DNA of 64,000 bases, from contig JACKCT010000002.1 in NCBI GenBank assembly GCA_020633895.1, positions 124,001 through 188,000 of the forward strand. The letters run 5' to 3'. Made by a program: the position numbers and the translations under genes. The notes beneath the pieces are model-generated. The model did not search any database and had not been told where the DNA came from. It saw only the letters and a program-made list of their open reading frames with translations. This stretch comes from Deltaproteobacteria bacterium. Lineage in GTDB: Bacteria > Lernaellota > Lernaellaia > JACKCT01. This document shows positions 19,201-29,024 of the stretch, one piece after another (position 1 is the stretch's first letter; the number at the start of each line of letters is the position of its first letter).

Positions 19201-21660
19201 ATGTCTCGAATCGCTATCGCCTTGTGTTTGAGTGCGCTTTTGGCGCTGATGTCCTTGGGGGCCACCCAATGCGGTCCGCAGGTGACGGACGGGTTTGTGG
19301 AAATCAAGGCCAGCTCGTATTTCATGGGCAGCCCGGAGGGTGAACTGGGCCACCGTCCCAACGAGACGCTGCATCCGGTGAGCATCACCCGCCCGTACGA
19401 GATCATGGCCGAAGAGGTCAATCAAAAGGAATTCGAAGGCTTGATGGGCTTCAACCCCAGCAAGTTCACGGCGACCATCGGCGGCAACCTGCCGGTCGAC
19501 TCGGTGAGTTGGCTGGACGCGGTCGCCTACGCCAACGCCAAGTCCGCCGATGCGGGCTACGATCCTTGCTACACGATTTCCAACATTGTCTGCGACGACG
19601 AAACGCCGGCCGCCGACCCGGCCGACTGCGCCGACAAGGGCGGCCTGTCTTTCGCCGACGTGTCGGTCAACGCCGCGACGATCTATGACTGCGAGGGCTT
19701 CCGCCTGCCCACCGAGGCGGAGTGGGAGTTCGCCGCCCGCGCCGGCACCACCGGGCCCCTGATCAACGACCGTCAGATCAGCGAGCTGACCTGCAAGGTC
19801 GACGATCCGGAAATGAACGCCGTGGGGTGGTACTGCTTCAACTCCGGTTACGAGACGCACCCCGGCGGCGAGAAGGAAGCCAACCTTTGGGGTCTGTATG
19901 ACGTGCACGGCAACGTGATCGAATGGACCAACGACCTGTACGCCGACGACATCACCTCCCAGTCGGTCGATCCGGTCGGTGCGGCCGAGGGCCTGTTCCA
20001 CTCGGCGCGGGGCGGTGCTTATCGGTACTACGGCCCGACGCGCAGCCGTCTGGCCTTCCGAGGCGCTTTCTCCCAGAACCATCAGGTCGCCCAACTCGGC
20101 TTCCGCCTGGCCCGCACCCTGGGCGGTTCGGCGGACGTGGCGAGCCTGCCCCTGCCGGCCCGTCCCGTCGCCAAGCAGGCGGCGAACAAATGGACCCCGG
20201 TGCTGCCCGACGTGTTGCCGTTCACCATCGATCGGGACGACGTCGGCACGCCCTTGACCCAGCAGGAGATCGGCGATTTCACCGCGCTGATTACCGGCTT
20301 CTACAAGGAGACGGAGTACTTCAGTTGGGCGATTCGCCAGAGCCACGGCATGGCCGCCGGCCTGGGAATGCCCGATTACAAGGTCTATTGGCAGGACACG
20401 GACGTCATCAAGGTCGGTGACGACATCCGCTTCGAGCACTACGGCGGCGCCGACAATCTGGTGCTGCGTTCGATGAAGATTCTGCTCAACGCGTCGGCCC
20501 TCTATTTGGAAACCGGCGACTCGGACGTGGGCTATCTGGTGGAGCAATACTCGAAGGGGCTCGTGGCCATGGCCATGGCCGGCGAGTTTACCGAGGACGA
20601 TCCGGAGCACTACCTGCAAATGCGCGCCGCCTTCACCGTCAACCACGAGTACACCGAGGACGGCCGCCACGCGATCGTCGACTACGATCGGGTCAAGGAT
20701 CACGAGGTGTATAGCTGGAACGCCCACACGATTCCCAACGATCACAACCCCTACTGGGGACCGATCTGGATGCGCACGATGCGCTCCAAGGACGATGTGC
20801 CTCATATGTATCGCGTGGTGCCCTGGCTGCGTCGCGTGGCCGAATCCGGCGCCGACCAGAACGTGCGGGACGCGGCGGCCACGGCGGTGGAGTACATGGA
20901 AGGCTTCGCCAGGGACATCATGGAGACCGGCTACTACATCCGCACCAAGGACAAGTACGGCAACGCTTTGATTCCGTTGTCGGAAAACGGCTACGTGGTC
21001 GATCTGGCCAGCTTCGAGGCCTACGACAAGTTCTCCGAAAAGTCCGAATGCACCAACAAACTGGGCACCGGCCTGATCGCTTACGGCGATCCGCTCTACA
21101 ACGACTGCGAGAACGGCGGCGTCGGCACGCTCTATGAGTACGTGGCGACGCTCCAGCACTATTTCAACTACGCCATCGTTCGCAATTTCCATCTGGCCGC
21201 GATCGCCAACGCGCTGGTGGCCGGGGAAAACGACATGGCCGAGGAGATGCTCTACGGCGCCGTCGAGCGGGCCGACGCCATGCTCGCCGACGAAGAGGAA
21301 GCCGCCAAGTATCCCGAATGGTGGGCGGACTCCGCGGCGTTCATTCTCGCCTCCGCGGCCACCGGCATGCCCTTGACCAGCGAGGAAGCCCGCCTGATCC
21401 AGGAGCAATACACGGCCTCGGCGCTGCATTACGTGGACAAGGTCGACTGGGACTGGTGGGATCCGGCGGTCGGCGACGGCACCAAGCGCTTCGAGCCTTC
21501 CCGCGACATGGAAGGCGGCGGGGTGGCGATCCGGGTGCCCGAACTGCCGTACCTGTTCGAATACTGCGCGTCCCCCTACCGCAGCAACAACGGCGTCTCG
21601 CCGGTCAACTGCGACGTGGTCCTGGACCCGGACCGCTGGGGCGAGACCGGACTGGAATAG
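19201..21660 (+). CDS. SUMF1/FGE-like domain fused to an unrecognised C-terminal domain
   Basis: An 819-residue exported protein. The N-terminal signal peptide ends near ATQC (Cys24); Gln before Cys is unusual for a lipobox, so lipidation is doubtful, and there is no Asp tract. Residues 30 to about 315 match the formylglycine-generating-enzyme-like fold: SSYFMGSPEGE, FRLPTEAEWEFAARAG, LYDVHGNVIEW, RGGAYRYYG and LGFRLART. The active-site Cys usually found shortly after the RGGS motif is absent (GPTRSRLAFRG), so it is likely non-catalytic or ligand-binding. Residues about 338-815 are a domain that recurs in the lipoprotein at 51273-52970 (shared PFTIDRDDVG/PFSIEREQVG, RSKDD-P, ENGxVxDxAS, LYEYVATL/LYETIVLL, and the final EYC-SP pattern). 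Start ATG has AGGAAGAGGG just upstream. Monocistronic with a terminator at 21715. Confidence 0.75.
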   Translation: MSRIAIALCLSALLALMSLGATQCGPQVTDGFVEIKASSYFMGSPEGELGHRPNETLHPVSITRPYEIMAEEVNQKEFEGLMGFNPSKFTATIGGNLPVDSVSWLDAVAYANAKSADAGYDPCYTISNIVCDDETPAADPADCADKGGLSFADVSVNAATIYDCEGFRLPTEAEWEFAARAGTTGPLINDRQISELTCKVDDPEMNAVGWYCFNSGYETHPGGEKEANLWGLYDVHGNVIEWTNDLYADDITSQSVDPVGAAEGLFHSARGGAYRYYGPTRSRLAFRGAFSQNHQVAQLGFRLARTLGGSADVASLPLPARPVAKQAANKWTPVLPDVLPFTIDRDDVGTPLTQQEIGDFTALITGFYKETEYFSWAIRQSHGMAAGLGMPDYKVYWQDTDVIKVGDDIRFEHYGGADNLVLRSMKILLNASALYLETGDSDVGYLVEQYSKGLVAMAMAGEFTEDDPEHYLQMRAAFTVNHEYTEDGRHAIVDYDRVKDHEVYSWNAHTIPNDHNPYWGPIWMRTMRSKDDVPHMYRVVPWLRRVAESGADQNVRDAAATAVEYMEGFARDIMETGYYIRTKDKYGNALIPLSENGYVVDLASFEAYDKFSEKSECTNKLGTGLIAYGDPLYNDCENGGVGTLYEYVATLQHYFNYAIVRNFHLAAIANALVAGENDMAEEMLYGAVERADAMLADEEEAAKYPEWWADSAAFILASAATGMPLTSEEARLIQEQYTASALHYVDKVDWDWWDPAVGDGTKRFEPSRDMEGGGVAIRVPELPYLFEYCASPYRSNNGVSPVNCDVVLDPDRWGETGLE

Positions 21661-21714
21661 CGACACCACGCCGACGAACTTCCGCATCGGTTCGCCGACG
21701 ATCCTCCTTACTTT

Positions 21715-21746
21715 CCCCCGCCGGATCGGCGGGGGATTTCTTTTTG
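21715..21746 (+). terminator. Rho-independent terminator
   Basis: CCCCCGCCG (21715-21723) pairs perfectly with CGGCGGGGG (21727-21735) around a GAT loop, followed by ATTTCTTTTT. It ends the SUMF1-like gene. Confidence 0.85.
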
Positions 21747-21768
21747 GGCGAATCCTTCGCGCAGTAAA

Positions 21769-21807
21769 TGCAATTAAGTTGCAATAGCATCTCGATTGCG
21801 ATATAGG
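21769..21807 (+). promoter_or_regulatory. Promoter with inverted-repeat operator before the COG0523 gene
   Basis: A sigma70-type promoter TTGCAA (21779-21784), 17-bp spacer, TATAGG (21802-21807). The -35 box is overlapped by the inverted repeat TGCAA-N5-TTGCA at 21769-21783, and a second pair GCAAT-N9-ATTGC spans 21781-21799. An operator in this position would block RNA polymerase binding; a zinc-responsive repressor is the expected ligand sensor for this gene family, but I do not recognise the exact box. Confidence 0.55.
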
Positions 21808-21837
21808 GCTCTTTCTTTTTCACGAAAGGAAAGGGTC

Positions 21838-23118
21838 ATGCCTGAAGGACGTCCGACATCCAATGATGCAAATTCCGAAGACCGGCGGTTGCCGGTGACG
21901 GTCCTCTCCGGGTTTCTCGGCGCGGGAAAAACGACGCTGCTCAACCATATTCTCCATAACCGGGGCGGGCGCCGCGTGGCGGTCATTGTCAACGATATGA
22001 GCGAGGTGAACATCGACGCCGCGTTGGTGAAAAAGGCGGCGCCGAGCTTTTCCCGAACCGAGGAAAAGCTCGTCGAGATGACCAACGGATGCATCTGCTG
22101 CACGTTGCGCGAGGACCTGCTGATTGAGGTGGCGCGCATAGCCCGCGAGGGGCGGTTCGACTATCTGGTCATCGAATCGACCGGCATCTCCGAGCCGGTG
22201 CCGGTGGCCCAGACATTTACCTTCGAGGACGAAGAGGGGCGCAGTCTGGAGGAAATTACGCGACTGGACACGATGGTGACGGTCGTCGACGCGGTGAATT
22301 TCCTCAACGATTACCGAACCGCCGACGATTTGACGGAGCGGGGCGAGTCACTGGGGGAGGACGACGAACGGACGGTGAGCGATCTGCTGATCGATCAGGT
22401 GGAATTCGCCGACGTGATCGTCGTCGGCAAGGTGGATCTGGCCGGAGAGGAGCAGACCGGGATTGTCGAAGCCGTGGTGCGTTCGCTCAATCCCCGGGCC
22501 AAGGTGGTTCGCGCCGAGAAGGGGCGGGTGGACCTGGACCGGATCCTGAATACGGGCCTGTTCGACTATGACGAGGCGTCGTCGTCCGCGGCGTGGATGC
22601 TGGAATTGCAGGGCGAGCACATGCCGGAGACGGAGGAATACGGCATCTCCAGCTTCGTCTACCGGGCCTTTGAGCCCTTCGTGCCCGAAAAAATTCACCG
22701 GTTCTTTCGCGACGAGGAGCGTCTGGCGACGGTGATCCGGTCCAAGGGCTTCTTCTGGATCTCGAAACGGCCGGAGTTGGCCTACGAGTGGTCCCAGGCC
22801 GGGGGAAGCTGTGACATGCGCGCGATCGGAACCTGGTGGGCGGCCACGCCTCGCGAGTTCTGGCCGCCCGCCGACGAGACGCAGCCCGACCAAAGCCCCG
22901 AGTGGCATCCCCTCTACGGCGACCGACGGCAGGAACTGGTGTTCATCGGGCAAAATATGGACAAGGACGCGCTCGTCGCCGCCCTGGACGCGTGCCTCGT
23001 CGACGGTCCGGTCACGCACGTGCCGATGCCCGATTGGGCCGACCACGCCAATCCCTTTCCCGATGTCGTGGTTCGGTACGAACCGGAAAACGAAGAGGAT
23101 ACCGAGGCGGTGGTCTAG
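21838..23118 (+). CDS. COG0523 GTP-binding metallochaperone (CobW/ZigA-like)
   Basis: A 426-residue G3E-family GTPase. Walker A is GFLGAGKT (25-32), the metal-binding CxCC motif is GCICC (84-88), then IESTGISEP, and the protein continues to a CobW C-terminal domain (from about residue 275) with the [12 protein letters not shown] pattern typical of the ZigA/YciC subgroup. These proteins deliver zinc (or another metal) to target enzymes during metal shortage. ATG 21838 follows AGGAAAGGGTC; an ATG 42 bp upstream lies in the leader and is not preferred. A regulated promoter is visible at 21769-21807. No zinc uptake genes are adjacent. A perfect 9-bp stem-loop spans the stop codon (23102-23127). 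Confidence 0.88.
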   Translation: MPEGRPTSNDANSEDRRLPVTVLSGFLGAGKTTLLNHILHNRGGRRVAVIVNDMSEVNIDAALVKKAAPSFSRTEEKLVEMTNGCICCTLREDLLIEVARIAREGRFDYLVIESTGISEPVPVAQTFTFEDEEGRSLEEITRLDTMVTVVDAVNFLNDYRTADDLTERGESLGEDDERTVSDLLIDQVEFADVIVVGKVDLAGEEQTGIVEAVVRSLNPRAKVVRAEKGRVDLDRILNTGLFDYDEASSSAAWMLELQGEHMPETEEYGISSFVYRAFEPFVPEKIHRFFRDEERLATVIRSKGFFWISKRPELAYEWSQAGGSCDMRAIGTWWAATPREFWPPADETQPDQSPEWHPLYGDRRQELVFIGQNMDKDALVAALDACLVDGPVTHVPMPDWADHANPFPDVVVRYEPENEEDTEAVV

Positions 23119-23478
23119 CCGCCTCGGGGAAAAAACCGACAAATCCTGAACCTCGGATATGGACCGGGGATTATTTTCAAGTATCGGAATAGGAGCCTGT
23201 GGATAAGTTTAGATCCTCCTTTTCGCGGTGAAAAATTGTAACCTTTCGGGATCATTAGAAGAAAATGGTCCCGTTATTTTTTCGGTAATTTTGACGTGAC
23301 GAAGGCCGTCGAAGATGTCATGATAAATATTAAGCTCAATCTCCTTGACAAAACCTATGGGAATGCGGTTAAAAGCGCGTGATCTGACTTGGATTCGGAT
23401 CGTGGAGATATTGCCCGGATAGGCGTCGAGAGAAACTTTGCTCCGACGCTTTTGATTTATCCGACTGGAGGGTCGAAT
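23119..23478 (+). other. 360-bp AT-richer intergenic region
   Basis: No gene visible. The region is clearly richer in A and T than its surroundings, and its right part holds the promoter for the OmpA-family gene. The rest shows no clear repeat or RNA fold. Confidence 0.5.
23345..23374 (+). promoter_or_regulatory. Promoter of the OmpA-family gene
   Basis: Perfect -35 box TTGACA at 23345-23350, then 17 bp to GTTAAA (23368-23373) or 18 bp to TTAAAA. This predicts a leader of about 100 bases before ATG 23479. No operator-like symmetry overlaps it, which fits constitutive expression of an abundant envelope protein. Confidence 0.55.
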
Positions 23479-25296
23479 ATGCGAAATGTGGGTTTCGGCG
23501 TGACCGGTAAACTGGGGCTGGGCATCGTTCTGGTGCTCGCGCTGTGCCTGGTGTCGGCGACCGGCGCCTTGGCGCAGGACGCGACGGACGTCAACGAGGA
23601 CGCCGCGGACCAGGACGGCATCAACATGGAACTCTTCCAACCGTCGATCTTCGGCGGCAAATTTCTCGCCATCCAGGATTCGTCGACTCTGACGCGCTGG
23701 AGCCCGGGAATCGCGGTGATCGCGGACTACGCGAACTCGATCCTGACCGACCTGGGTGACAACGACGAGCCGGATTTCGACTACATCAGCCAGGTGTGGA
23801 CGATTCACGCCATGGCCGCGTTGGGTCTGTGGGACTGGCTCAGCGTCGGTGTGGACGTGCCGTTTCATCGTTCCCGCAAGCGTGACCTGGACGACATCCG
23901 CTTCCCCATCGAGGACGTGACCGTCAACGGCGCTCAGCTCGAAACCTGGGATGAGGTCGGCGACATCCGCGTCGAGGCCAAGGCCCGGGTTCTCAACCAG
24001 GAAGACCACGGCATCGGCCTGGCGATCGCGCCGTATGTGCTGATCGCCACGGAGATCGAGAATCACTTCCTGGGCGAGAATCGCACCACCGGCGGCGGTT
24101 CGTTGATCCTGGACTACGACTTCGGCCCCGTCACCCTGGGCGCCAACGGCGGCTACCATGCCCGCGGTCGCAACGACATGCTCGGCACCGAGATCGGCGA
24201 CGCCTTCACCTTCGGCCTGGCGGTCGGCGATCAGTACGACAACGGCCTGGGATGGTCGCTGGAAGGCTGGGGCCGCGCCTATGACGTGGAAGACTCGGGC
24301 ACCTTGGACGGCACGCCGGTCGAAGTGACCGCCACCATCAGCTACCAATTTCCCAAGCACGGTCCCAAGCTGCTGGCCGGCGCCGGCCCGGGTGTTTCCC
24401 AGGGCGCGGGCGCTCCCCAGTATCGCCTGATCGGCGGGGTGAGCTACTACTACCATCGTGACGATCGCCCGACGACGCTGTCGATCCGCGTGGTGGACAT
24501 CGAAACCGGCGAAATGATCCCCAACGCCGACCTGACCATTTCCAACACGGCCGGCACCACCACGTCCCATGTCGCCGCCGGCGGCGCCTGGAGCGGCGAG
24601 GTGGAAAAAGACACCTATCAGATCCAAGCCGAAGCGCCGGGCTACGAGACGGACACCAAGACCGTCTTCGCGCCCAAGAACGCCGACACGGGCGTGGAAA
24701 TGCGTCTGACCAAGAAGGTCGAGCTGAAGACCATGCTCAGCGTCTCGGTCAGCGACAAGTGCACGGGCGAGGTTCTGGACGCCTCGGTGCGCGTCGGCAC
24801 CATGGCCTACAACACCAGCGGCGGCTCCCTGAGCACCGAGCTGGCGCCGGGCACCTACGACGTGGTCGTCGAGGTTCCGGGTTATCAGACGTACTCCAGC
24901 GAGGTTCTCGTCTCGCCGGCCACCACGACCGCCATCGTCGTGCGCGCCATCAAGAGCATCACGCTGACCGATACGGTCTACTTCGCCACCGGCTCGGATC
25001 AGATCCTGCCCCGTTCGTACCCGACGCTGGACAACGTGGTGGAGCAGATCGCGGCGACCTGCGAGTACGACTACATCGAGGTCCAGGGCCACACCGATGC
25101 GCGTGGTTCCGACGAGATGAACATGAAGCTCTCCGAGCGCCGCGCGGCGTCGGTCCGGGCGTACCTGGTCGGCAAGGGCGTCGACGGTTCCAAGCTGCAG
25201 GCTCGGGGTTACGGCGAGACGCAGCCCATTGCGTCCAATGAGACCGAAGAGGGCATGGCCCAAAACCGCCGCGTGGAGTTCATCGTCCACGAGTAA
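23479..25296 (+). CDS. OmpA-family outer membrane protein with carboxypeptidase-regulatory-like repeats
   Basis: A 605-residue secreted protein. A signal peptide ends near ATGALAQ. Residues about 45-320 are beta-rich and probably form an outer-membrane barrel-like domain ([12 protein letters not shown]-like strands, [12 protein letters not shown]). Two regulatory-like/PEGA-type beta-sandwich repeats follow (STRV-type [18 protein letters not shown] and [18 protein letters not shown]). The last ~110 residues are an OmpA peptidoglycan-binding domain: [46 protein letters not shown]. It likely anchors the outer membrane to the wall. ATG 23479 has GGAGG seven bases upstream. Promoter at 23345 and a strong terminator at 25341 make it monocistronic. 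Confidence 0.88.
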   Translation: MRNVGFGVTGKLGLGIVLVLALCLVSATGALAQDATDVNEDAADQDGINMELFQPSIFGGKFLAIQDSSTLTRWSPGIAVIADYANSILTDLGDNDEPDFDYISQVWTIHAMAALGLWDWLSVGVDVPFHRSRKRDLDDIRFPIEDVTVNGAQLETWDEVGDIRVEAKARVLNQEDHGIGLAIAPYVLIATEIENHFLGENRTTGGGSLILDYDFGPVTLGANGGYHARGRNDMLGTEIGDAFTFGLAVGDQYDNGLGWSLEGWGRAYDVEDSGTLDGTPVEVTATISYQFPKHGPKLLAGAGPGVSQGAGAPQYRLIGGVSYYYHRDDRPTTLSIRVVDIETGEMIPNADLTISNTAGTTTSHVAAGGAWSGEVEKDTYQIQAEAPGYETDTKTVFAPKNADTGVEMRLTKKVELKTMLSVSVSDKCTGEVLDASVRVGTMAYNTSGGSLSTELAPGTYDVVVEVPGYQTYSSEVLVSPATTTAIVVRAIKSITLTDTVYFATGSDQILPRSYPTLDNVVEQIAATCEYDYIEVQGHTDARGSDEMNMKLSERRAASVRAYLVGKGVDGSKLQARGYGETQPIASNETEEGMAQNRRVEFIVHE

Positions 25297-25340
25297 GCAA
25301 GACGCGCGTCGGCCCCGTGCCGCCGCGAGGCAAGATCGAC

Positions 25341-25372
25341 AAACCCCGGTCCGAAAGGGCCGGGGTTTTCTT
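25341..25372 (+). terminator. Rho-independent terminator
   Basis: An 11-bp stem AACCCCGGTCC / GGGCCGGGGTT (one T-G wobble) with a GAAA tetraloop, followed by TTCTTTT. It ends the OmpA-family gene and faces the convergent SGNH-like gene. Confidence 0.9.
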
Positions 25373-25384
25373 TTGGCGGCGGGA

Positions 25385-26314
25385 TCAAGCTTCGGGCAGG
25401 AGGCGGTTTTCCAAGAGCCAGACCGCCAGGGACTGGGCGTAGAGGCGGTGGCCGAAGTCGCTGAAATGCCAACCGTCGGGGCTGAAGACGAACGGCGCGC
25501 CGCGGGTGAAGCGTCCCGGTTCGGCCTTGGCGATGGAAAAGACCCGGATCCCGTTCACTTCGGCGAAGAAGGCGATGATGTCCTGCATGTCGTCGACGTC
25601 GTGGTAGAGGCCGAAGGCCGGGACGGCGCGGTTTCGGCTTGCGATGTCCTGAATGCCTCGGAGGTCGCCGAGCGTCGCGTCGATAAGGAAGCCGCGATAT
25701 CCGGCGTATTGAGACAGGGCCAGCGGCCCGGAGGGCAGGGCGTCGGCGTCGTATTTCGAGGAAAACGACTTGCCGTCGTACGACGCAATGTAGCGCGACC
25801 AGACGCCCGTCAGGGCGACCAACGGCCGAGGCGCTCGATGCCAGATCCGCGCCCGGCGGGGAATCTGCGTTTCGGCTTCCGGCGACATGGCGTACGCGTG
25901 TTGATACTCCCAGGACAAGTCGTTGTTTCGCCCGGTGATCAGATAGATCAAATCGATCCGCTGTCGGGATTCGTCGACGAACGCCTGAAGTTGTCGCCGC
26001 TGAAACGCCGTGGTGGATCCCGCCTGGGCGAGGCTGACGGTTTCGACCGGACGCGGGTATCCTTGGCGGGCAAGCGCCCGAGGGAGATACGACCAGTAGC
26101 CCACCCCCGATTCGGCCAGCTCTCCGGCGGTATACGAATCGCCGACAAAAACCAGATGCACGCTGTCCGGGTTGATGAAACGCCCCGCGCGGCTTTGCCG
26201 GGCCTCTTGGGCCAAATACCGGCTTTCCGCGACAATCGTGAGCGCGGAGCCGCCCAGCACCAAAAGAATCGCGGCGAAAAATCCAAACGCCAGCGCCTTG
26301 AGTTTGCGTCTCAT
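25385..26314 (-). CDS. SGNH/GDSL-like hydrolase, membrane-anchored or secreted
   Basis: A 309-residue protein with an N-terminal hydrophobic segment (residues about 8-26). Block I is VFVGDSYTAG with the candidate Ser nucleophile, a GRNND segment replaces the usual GxND block III, and the C-terminal DGWHFSDFGHR supplies the Asp-x-x-His pair. Together these are the SGNH esterase/acyltransferase pattern; substrate unknown, likely envelope-located. ATG 26314 is chosen because the hydrophobic anchor begins immediately after it. It diverges from the ankyrin gene and is convergent with the OmpA gene. Confidence 0.75.
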   Translation of the reverse strand: MRRKLKALAFGFFAAILLVLGGSALTIVAESRYLAQEARQSRAGRFINPDSVHLVFVGDSYTAGELAESGVGYWSYLPRALARQGYPRPVETVSLAQAGSTTAFQRRQLQAFVDESRQRIDLIYLITGRNNDLSWEYQHAYAMSPEAETQIPRRARIWHRAPRPLVALTGVWSRYIASYDGKSFSSKYDADALPSGPLALSQYAGYRGFLIDATLGDLRGIQDIASRNRAVPAFGLYHDVDDMQDIIAFFAEVNGIRVFSIAKAEPGRFTRGAPFVFSPDGWHFSDFGHRLYAQSLAVWLLENRLLPEA

Positions 26315-26445
26315 GATCGAAATTCTATCGACCGGCGATACGGCGACGCCAGAAAATTCGCGCCTTGCTCGAAAATTTCGGTCGGAGATTATGGTGGCGT
26401 CCCGCGAGCGTTCGGGCATGATGGAACGCGACGAAAGGGGAGGCC

Positions 26446-27765
26446 ATGACGGCGGCGGGACGTTTCGCGAAGGCGCTGGCCGACAGCGGGATCACGGTGG
26501 ATCGGGCGTTGGGGATTCTCCGCGAACGGCCGCGCTGCGAGTACGCGCCGGAGGTGGTCGCGAAATGGTTGTCCGGCGAGATCATTCCGGGGCTGAACGC
26601 GCGATTTTACTTGTTAGTCCGCGCCGACCTGGACGACGCGGATCGGGATTTTTTCGCAAAGGCCTTCGTCGGTCGCGGGCCGGAGGAACAGTGGCCGCTC
26701 GTCGACGCCCTATGTCGCGCGGCGAGGGACGGCAATTCGGACGACGTGCGTTTGTGCCTTAGCGGCGGGGTGTGCATCGACGCTGGGGATGAGAGCCGGT
26801 GGTGCCCGATCGGCTATGCGGCCAAACGTAACGACCAAGAGACGGCTCGCCTACTGCTCGAATACGGCGCCGGAGCGATGGCCTTCACCGGCGGGATGAG
26901 TTGCGCTTGGCACGAGGCGCTGCGTCACGGCGAAGGGGCGTTGGTCCGCGACTTCCTGCAATTCGGCGCGTCGCCGACAAGCACGGACAACAATAATCGG
27001 CACGCGGTCGAAATGGCCGCGCTCAACAAACATGACGATCCGGATGTTCTGCGGGCCGTGTACGAGGCGGGCAACAACTCGAAGGCGATGCTCTTTCGGC
27101 CGCTGATGCACGCGATTCGCGCGGGTCACAAACGCGTGATCGAATACGCGATCGAAGCCGGGGCCCACGTCAACAACCACGACGAGCACAAGGTCACGCC
27201 CCTCATGGCCGCGGTGGAAAACGGCTCGCCGGCGATTGTCGAGCGCCTGATTGAAACCGGCGTTGAACTGAATCGTCAGGATGAAGCCGGTCGCACCGCG
27301 CTGCATCGGGCGGTGGAAAAACGGGACCACGCCGTCATCAAGATCCTGATGGACGCCGGGGCGAGCACGACATTGGCCGACAAGGAAGGCTTGGGCGCGT
27401 TGGACCGGGCCCGCAAGACGCACCACGAGACGTACCTGCTGATGCTCAACGCCAAGCCGAAAGGGCCGAGTTGGTATCAGCCCGGCGAGCCGCCGATTTT
27501 CTTTCGCTACGAAAAAGCCTTCGGCCTGGGGTTCGATCCGGGCAACATCGACCGGCCGATCCTCTACGGCGGCGACTACGACGGGATGATGGCCGCGATT
27601 CCGCGATATTTTCTGGACCAACCGTGGGCCGCCGCCGACTTGGAGAAATTTCGGATGGGTTGGTTCATCGAGTTCATTCGCAAGCTGACGCATCGCGAGG
27701 ATTTCACCCTGGACGAACTGCGCGCCGCCGCGAAAGCCAACGGCGTCAAGCCGTTTTCACGCTAG
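26446..27765 (+). CDS. Ankyrin-repeat protein
   Basis: A 439-residue cytoplasmic-looking protein without signal peptide. Ankyrin repeats run from about residue 85 to 330; the clearest are WCPIGYAAKRNDQETARLLL, VTPLMAAVENGSPAIVERLI and RTALHRAVEKRDHAVIKILM, each with the TPLH-like turn. The N-terminal ~80 residues and C-terminal ~100 residues (with YGGDYDGMMAAIPRYF) match nothing I recognise. Ankyrin arrays bind protein partners; the partner is unknown. ATG 26446 has AAAGGGGAGG upstream. Its TAG overlaps the stop of the convergent EEP lipoprotein gene in a shared CTAG. Confidence 0.85.
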   Translation: MTAAGRFAKALADSGITVDRALGILRERPRCEYAPEVVAKWLSGEIIPGLNARFYLLVRADLDDADRDFFAKAFVGRGPEEQWPLVDALCRAARDGNSDDVRLCLSGGVCIDAGDESRWCPIGYAAKRNDQETARLLLEYGAGAMAFTGGMSCAWHEALRHGEGALVRDFLQFGASPTSTDNNNRHAVEMAALNKHDDPDVLRAVYEAGNNSKAMLFRPLMHAIRAGHKRVIEYAIEAGAHVNNHDEHKVTPLMAAVENGSPAIVERLIETGVELNRQDEAGRTALHRAVEKRDHAVIKILMDAGASTTLADKEGLGALDRARKTHHETYLLMLNAKPKGPSWYQPGEPPIFFRYEKAFGLGFDPGNIDRPILYGGDYDGMMAAIPRYFLDQPWAAADLEKFRMGWFIEFIRKLTHREDFTLDELRAAAKANGVKPFSR

Positions 27766-28925
27766 CGCGCGACGGCGAAATCCACGTCGCACACCACCGG
27801 CCGGTGGTCCCAATAAATTGCGTCCAGCACCGGATCGACGCCCTCGGTCCCGCCCGGCACCACGCATGACCCGGTGAGTTTGTCGCTGACCACATGGTCG
27901 ATGCGCAAAAAGCCCGCCGTCGTGCCCGGCCCGCCGGATTCGTCGGACGAGATGTAGTCGAACGGCTTGCCTTCGCCGACCCAATCGTTCCAATACGCCG
28001 CCGATTCGTCGACCGAGGAGGCGAGAAACGGATCGGTGTTGATGTCGCCCATGACCAGGTTCATCGGCCCGCTAGCCGCCGGTTCGCCGTCGCCCCGATC
28101 CTCAAAAATCTGCGCGAATTCGTCGGCTCGGCATTCCCGGTCCTTCTTCTTGAAGCCCGACGTGCCGTGGACGTTGACCAGCGTCATTTCCCGTCCGTCG
28201 ACCAGTTCGATTTTCACCCGCGCGACGCGGTCGCTCGTGGTGCATCCCGAGGGCGGGCCCATGCCCTCCAGGCCGCCGATGCACGGCTCGTCCAACGGAC
28301 ACCCCAGGATGCGCCCCACGTCCTTACGCACGCCGACGCAGTTGTCGACCTGCTTGGTGCCGCACGCGACCTGATAGTCGTCGCCCAGAAGGCGCTGGAC
28401 CTGCAGCGGGCGTTCGGACGTGTAGGTTTTGCAGACGAAGTCCAGCTCGGGGTCGACCTCGATGTCCTCGCACCAGGGGTCGTAGTACATCTCCTGCATC
28501 GTGACGAAGGCGGGACGCACGGCGGCGAAGTAGTCGGTCAGTGCGGCTTCGGCGACGTTCCACGACAGGGAGTTTTCGTACAACTCGTCGGCGATATCGG
28601 CCATTTCCTGCGTGTAGCCGTCGTCGCCGGCGTCGTGGTCGAGGCCCTTCGTGGTCCCGACGTTGAACTGCATCGCGGTGAGGATGCCGAGATCGGTGTC
28701 GTCATCGTCGACGATGTCGTCGTCGGACGTATCGTCATCGTCCGAGGTGTCGTCATCCGCCGTGTCATCATCCGCCGTGTCATCATCGGACGTGTCATCG
28801 TCGGACGTGTCATCGGAAGATGTATCGTCGTCCGTTGCGACATCGCTGTCGTCATCGTCTCCGCCACCGCAGGCGACGGCGGATAGCACGGCGAGCAGGG
28901 CGAAAATGACGGCAACGGCGCGCAT
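27762..28925 (-). CDS. Asp-linker lipoprotein with endonuclease/exonuclease/phosphatase fold
   Basis: A 387-residue predicted lipoprotein: lipobox AVAC (Cys19), then about 50 residues of DDDT(S/A)DDD-type repeats. The catalytic domain follows with EEP-superfamily blocks FVTMQEM, TLVNVHGTSGF, LVMGDINTDP, RIDHVVSD and the closing WDHRPVVCDV, so metal-dependent phosphodiester hydrolysis is likely (extracellular nuclease, or a sphingomyelinase-like enzyme). Cys residues are frequent, consistent with an oxidising compartment. It lies 99 bp downstream of phzF in the same direction, with degenerate 11-bp tandem repeats between, and could be read from the same transcript. Confidence 0.8.
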   Translation of the reverse strand: MRAVAVIFALLAVLSAVACGGGDDDDSDVATDDDTSSDDTSDDDTSDDDTADDDTADDDTSDDDDTSDDDIVDDDDTDLGILTAMQFNVGTTKGLDHDAGDDGYTQEMADIADELYENSLSWNVAEAALTDYFAAVRPAFVTMQEMYYDPWCEDIEVDPELDFVCKTYTSERPLQVQRLLGDDYQVACGTKQVDNCVGVRKDVGRILGCPLDEPCIGGLEGMGPPSGCTTSDRVARVKIELVDGREMTLVNVHGTSGFKKKDRECRADEFAQIFEDRGDGEPAASGPMNLVMGDINTDPFLASSVDESAAYWNDWVGEGKPFDYISSDESGGPGTTAGFLRIDHVVSDKLTGSCVVPGGTEGVDPVLDAIYWDHRPVVCDVDFAVAR

Positions 28926-28970
28926 GGCGTCTCCTTGGTTGGCGATGTCGTATCCCGACCGGCGTTGCGA

Positions 28971-29024
28971 CGGTCAATGCGCGGTCAATGCGCTGACAAT
29001 GCGCGCGGTCAAGGCGCGGTCGCG
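28971..29024. repeat. Degenerate 11-bp tandem repeats next to the phzF stop
   Basis: CGGTCAATGCG at 28971-28981 and 28982-28992 (identical), CTGACAATGCG at 28993-29003, then CGCGGTCAAGGCG and CGGTCGCG up to 29024. The array abuts the stop codon (29025-29027) of the leftward PhzF-like gene. Confidence 0.75.

Noticed and set aside
23102-23127. Stem-loop CCGAGGCGG/CCGCCTCGG at the COG0523 stop codon as terminator
   Set aside because: Perfect 9-bp stem, but followed by A rather than T on the coding strand; kept only as a possible 3'-end stabiliser.
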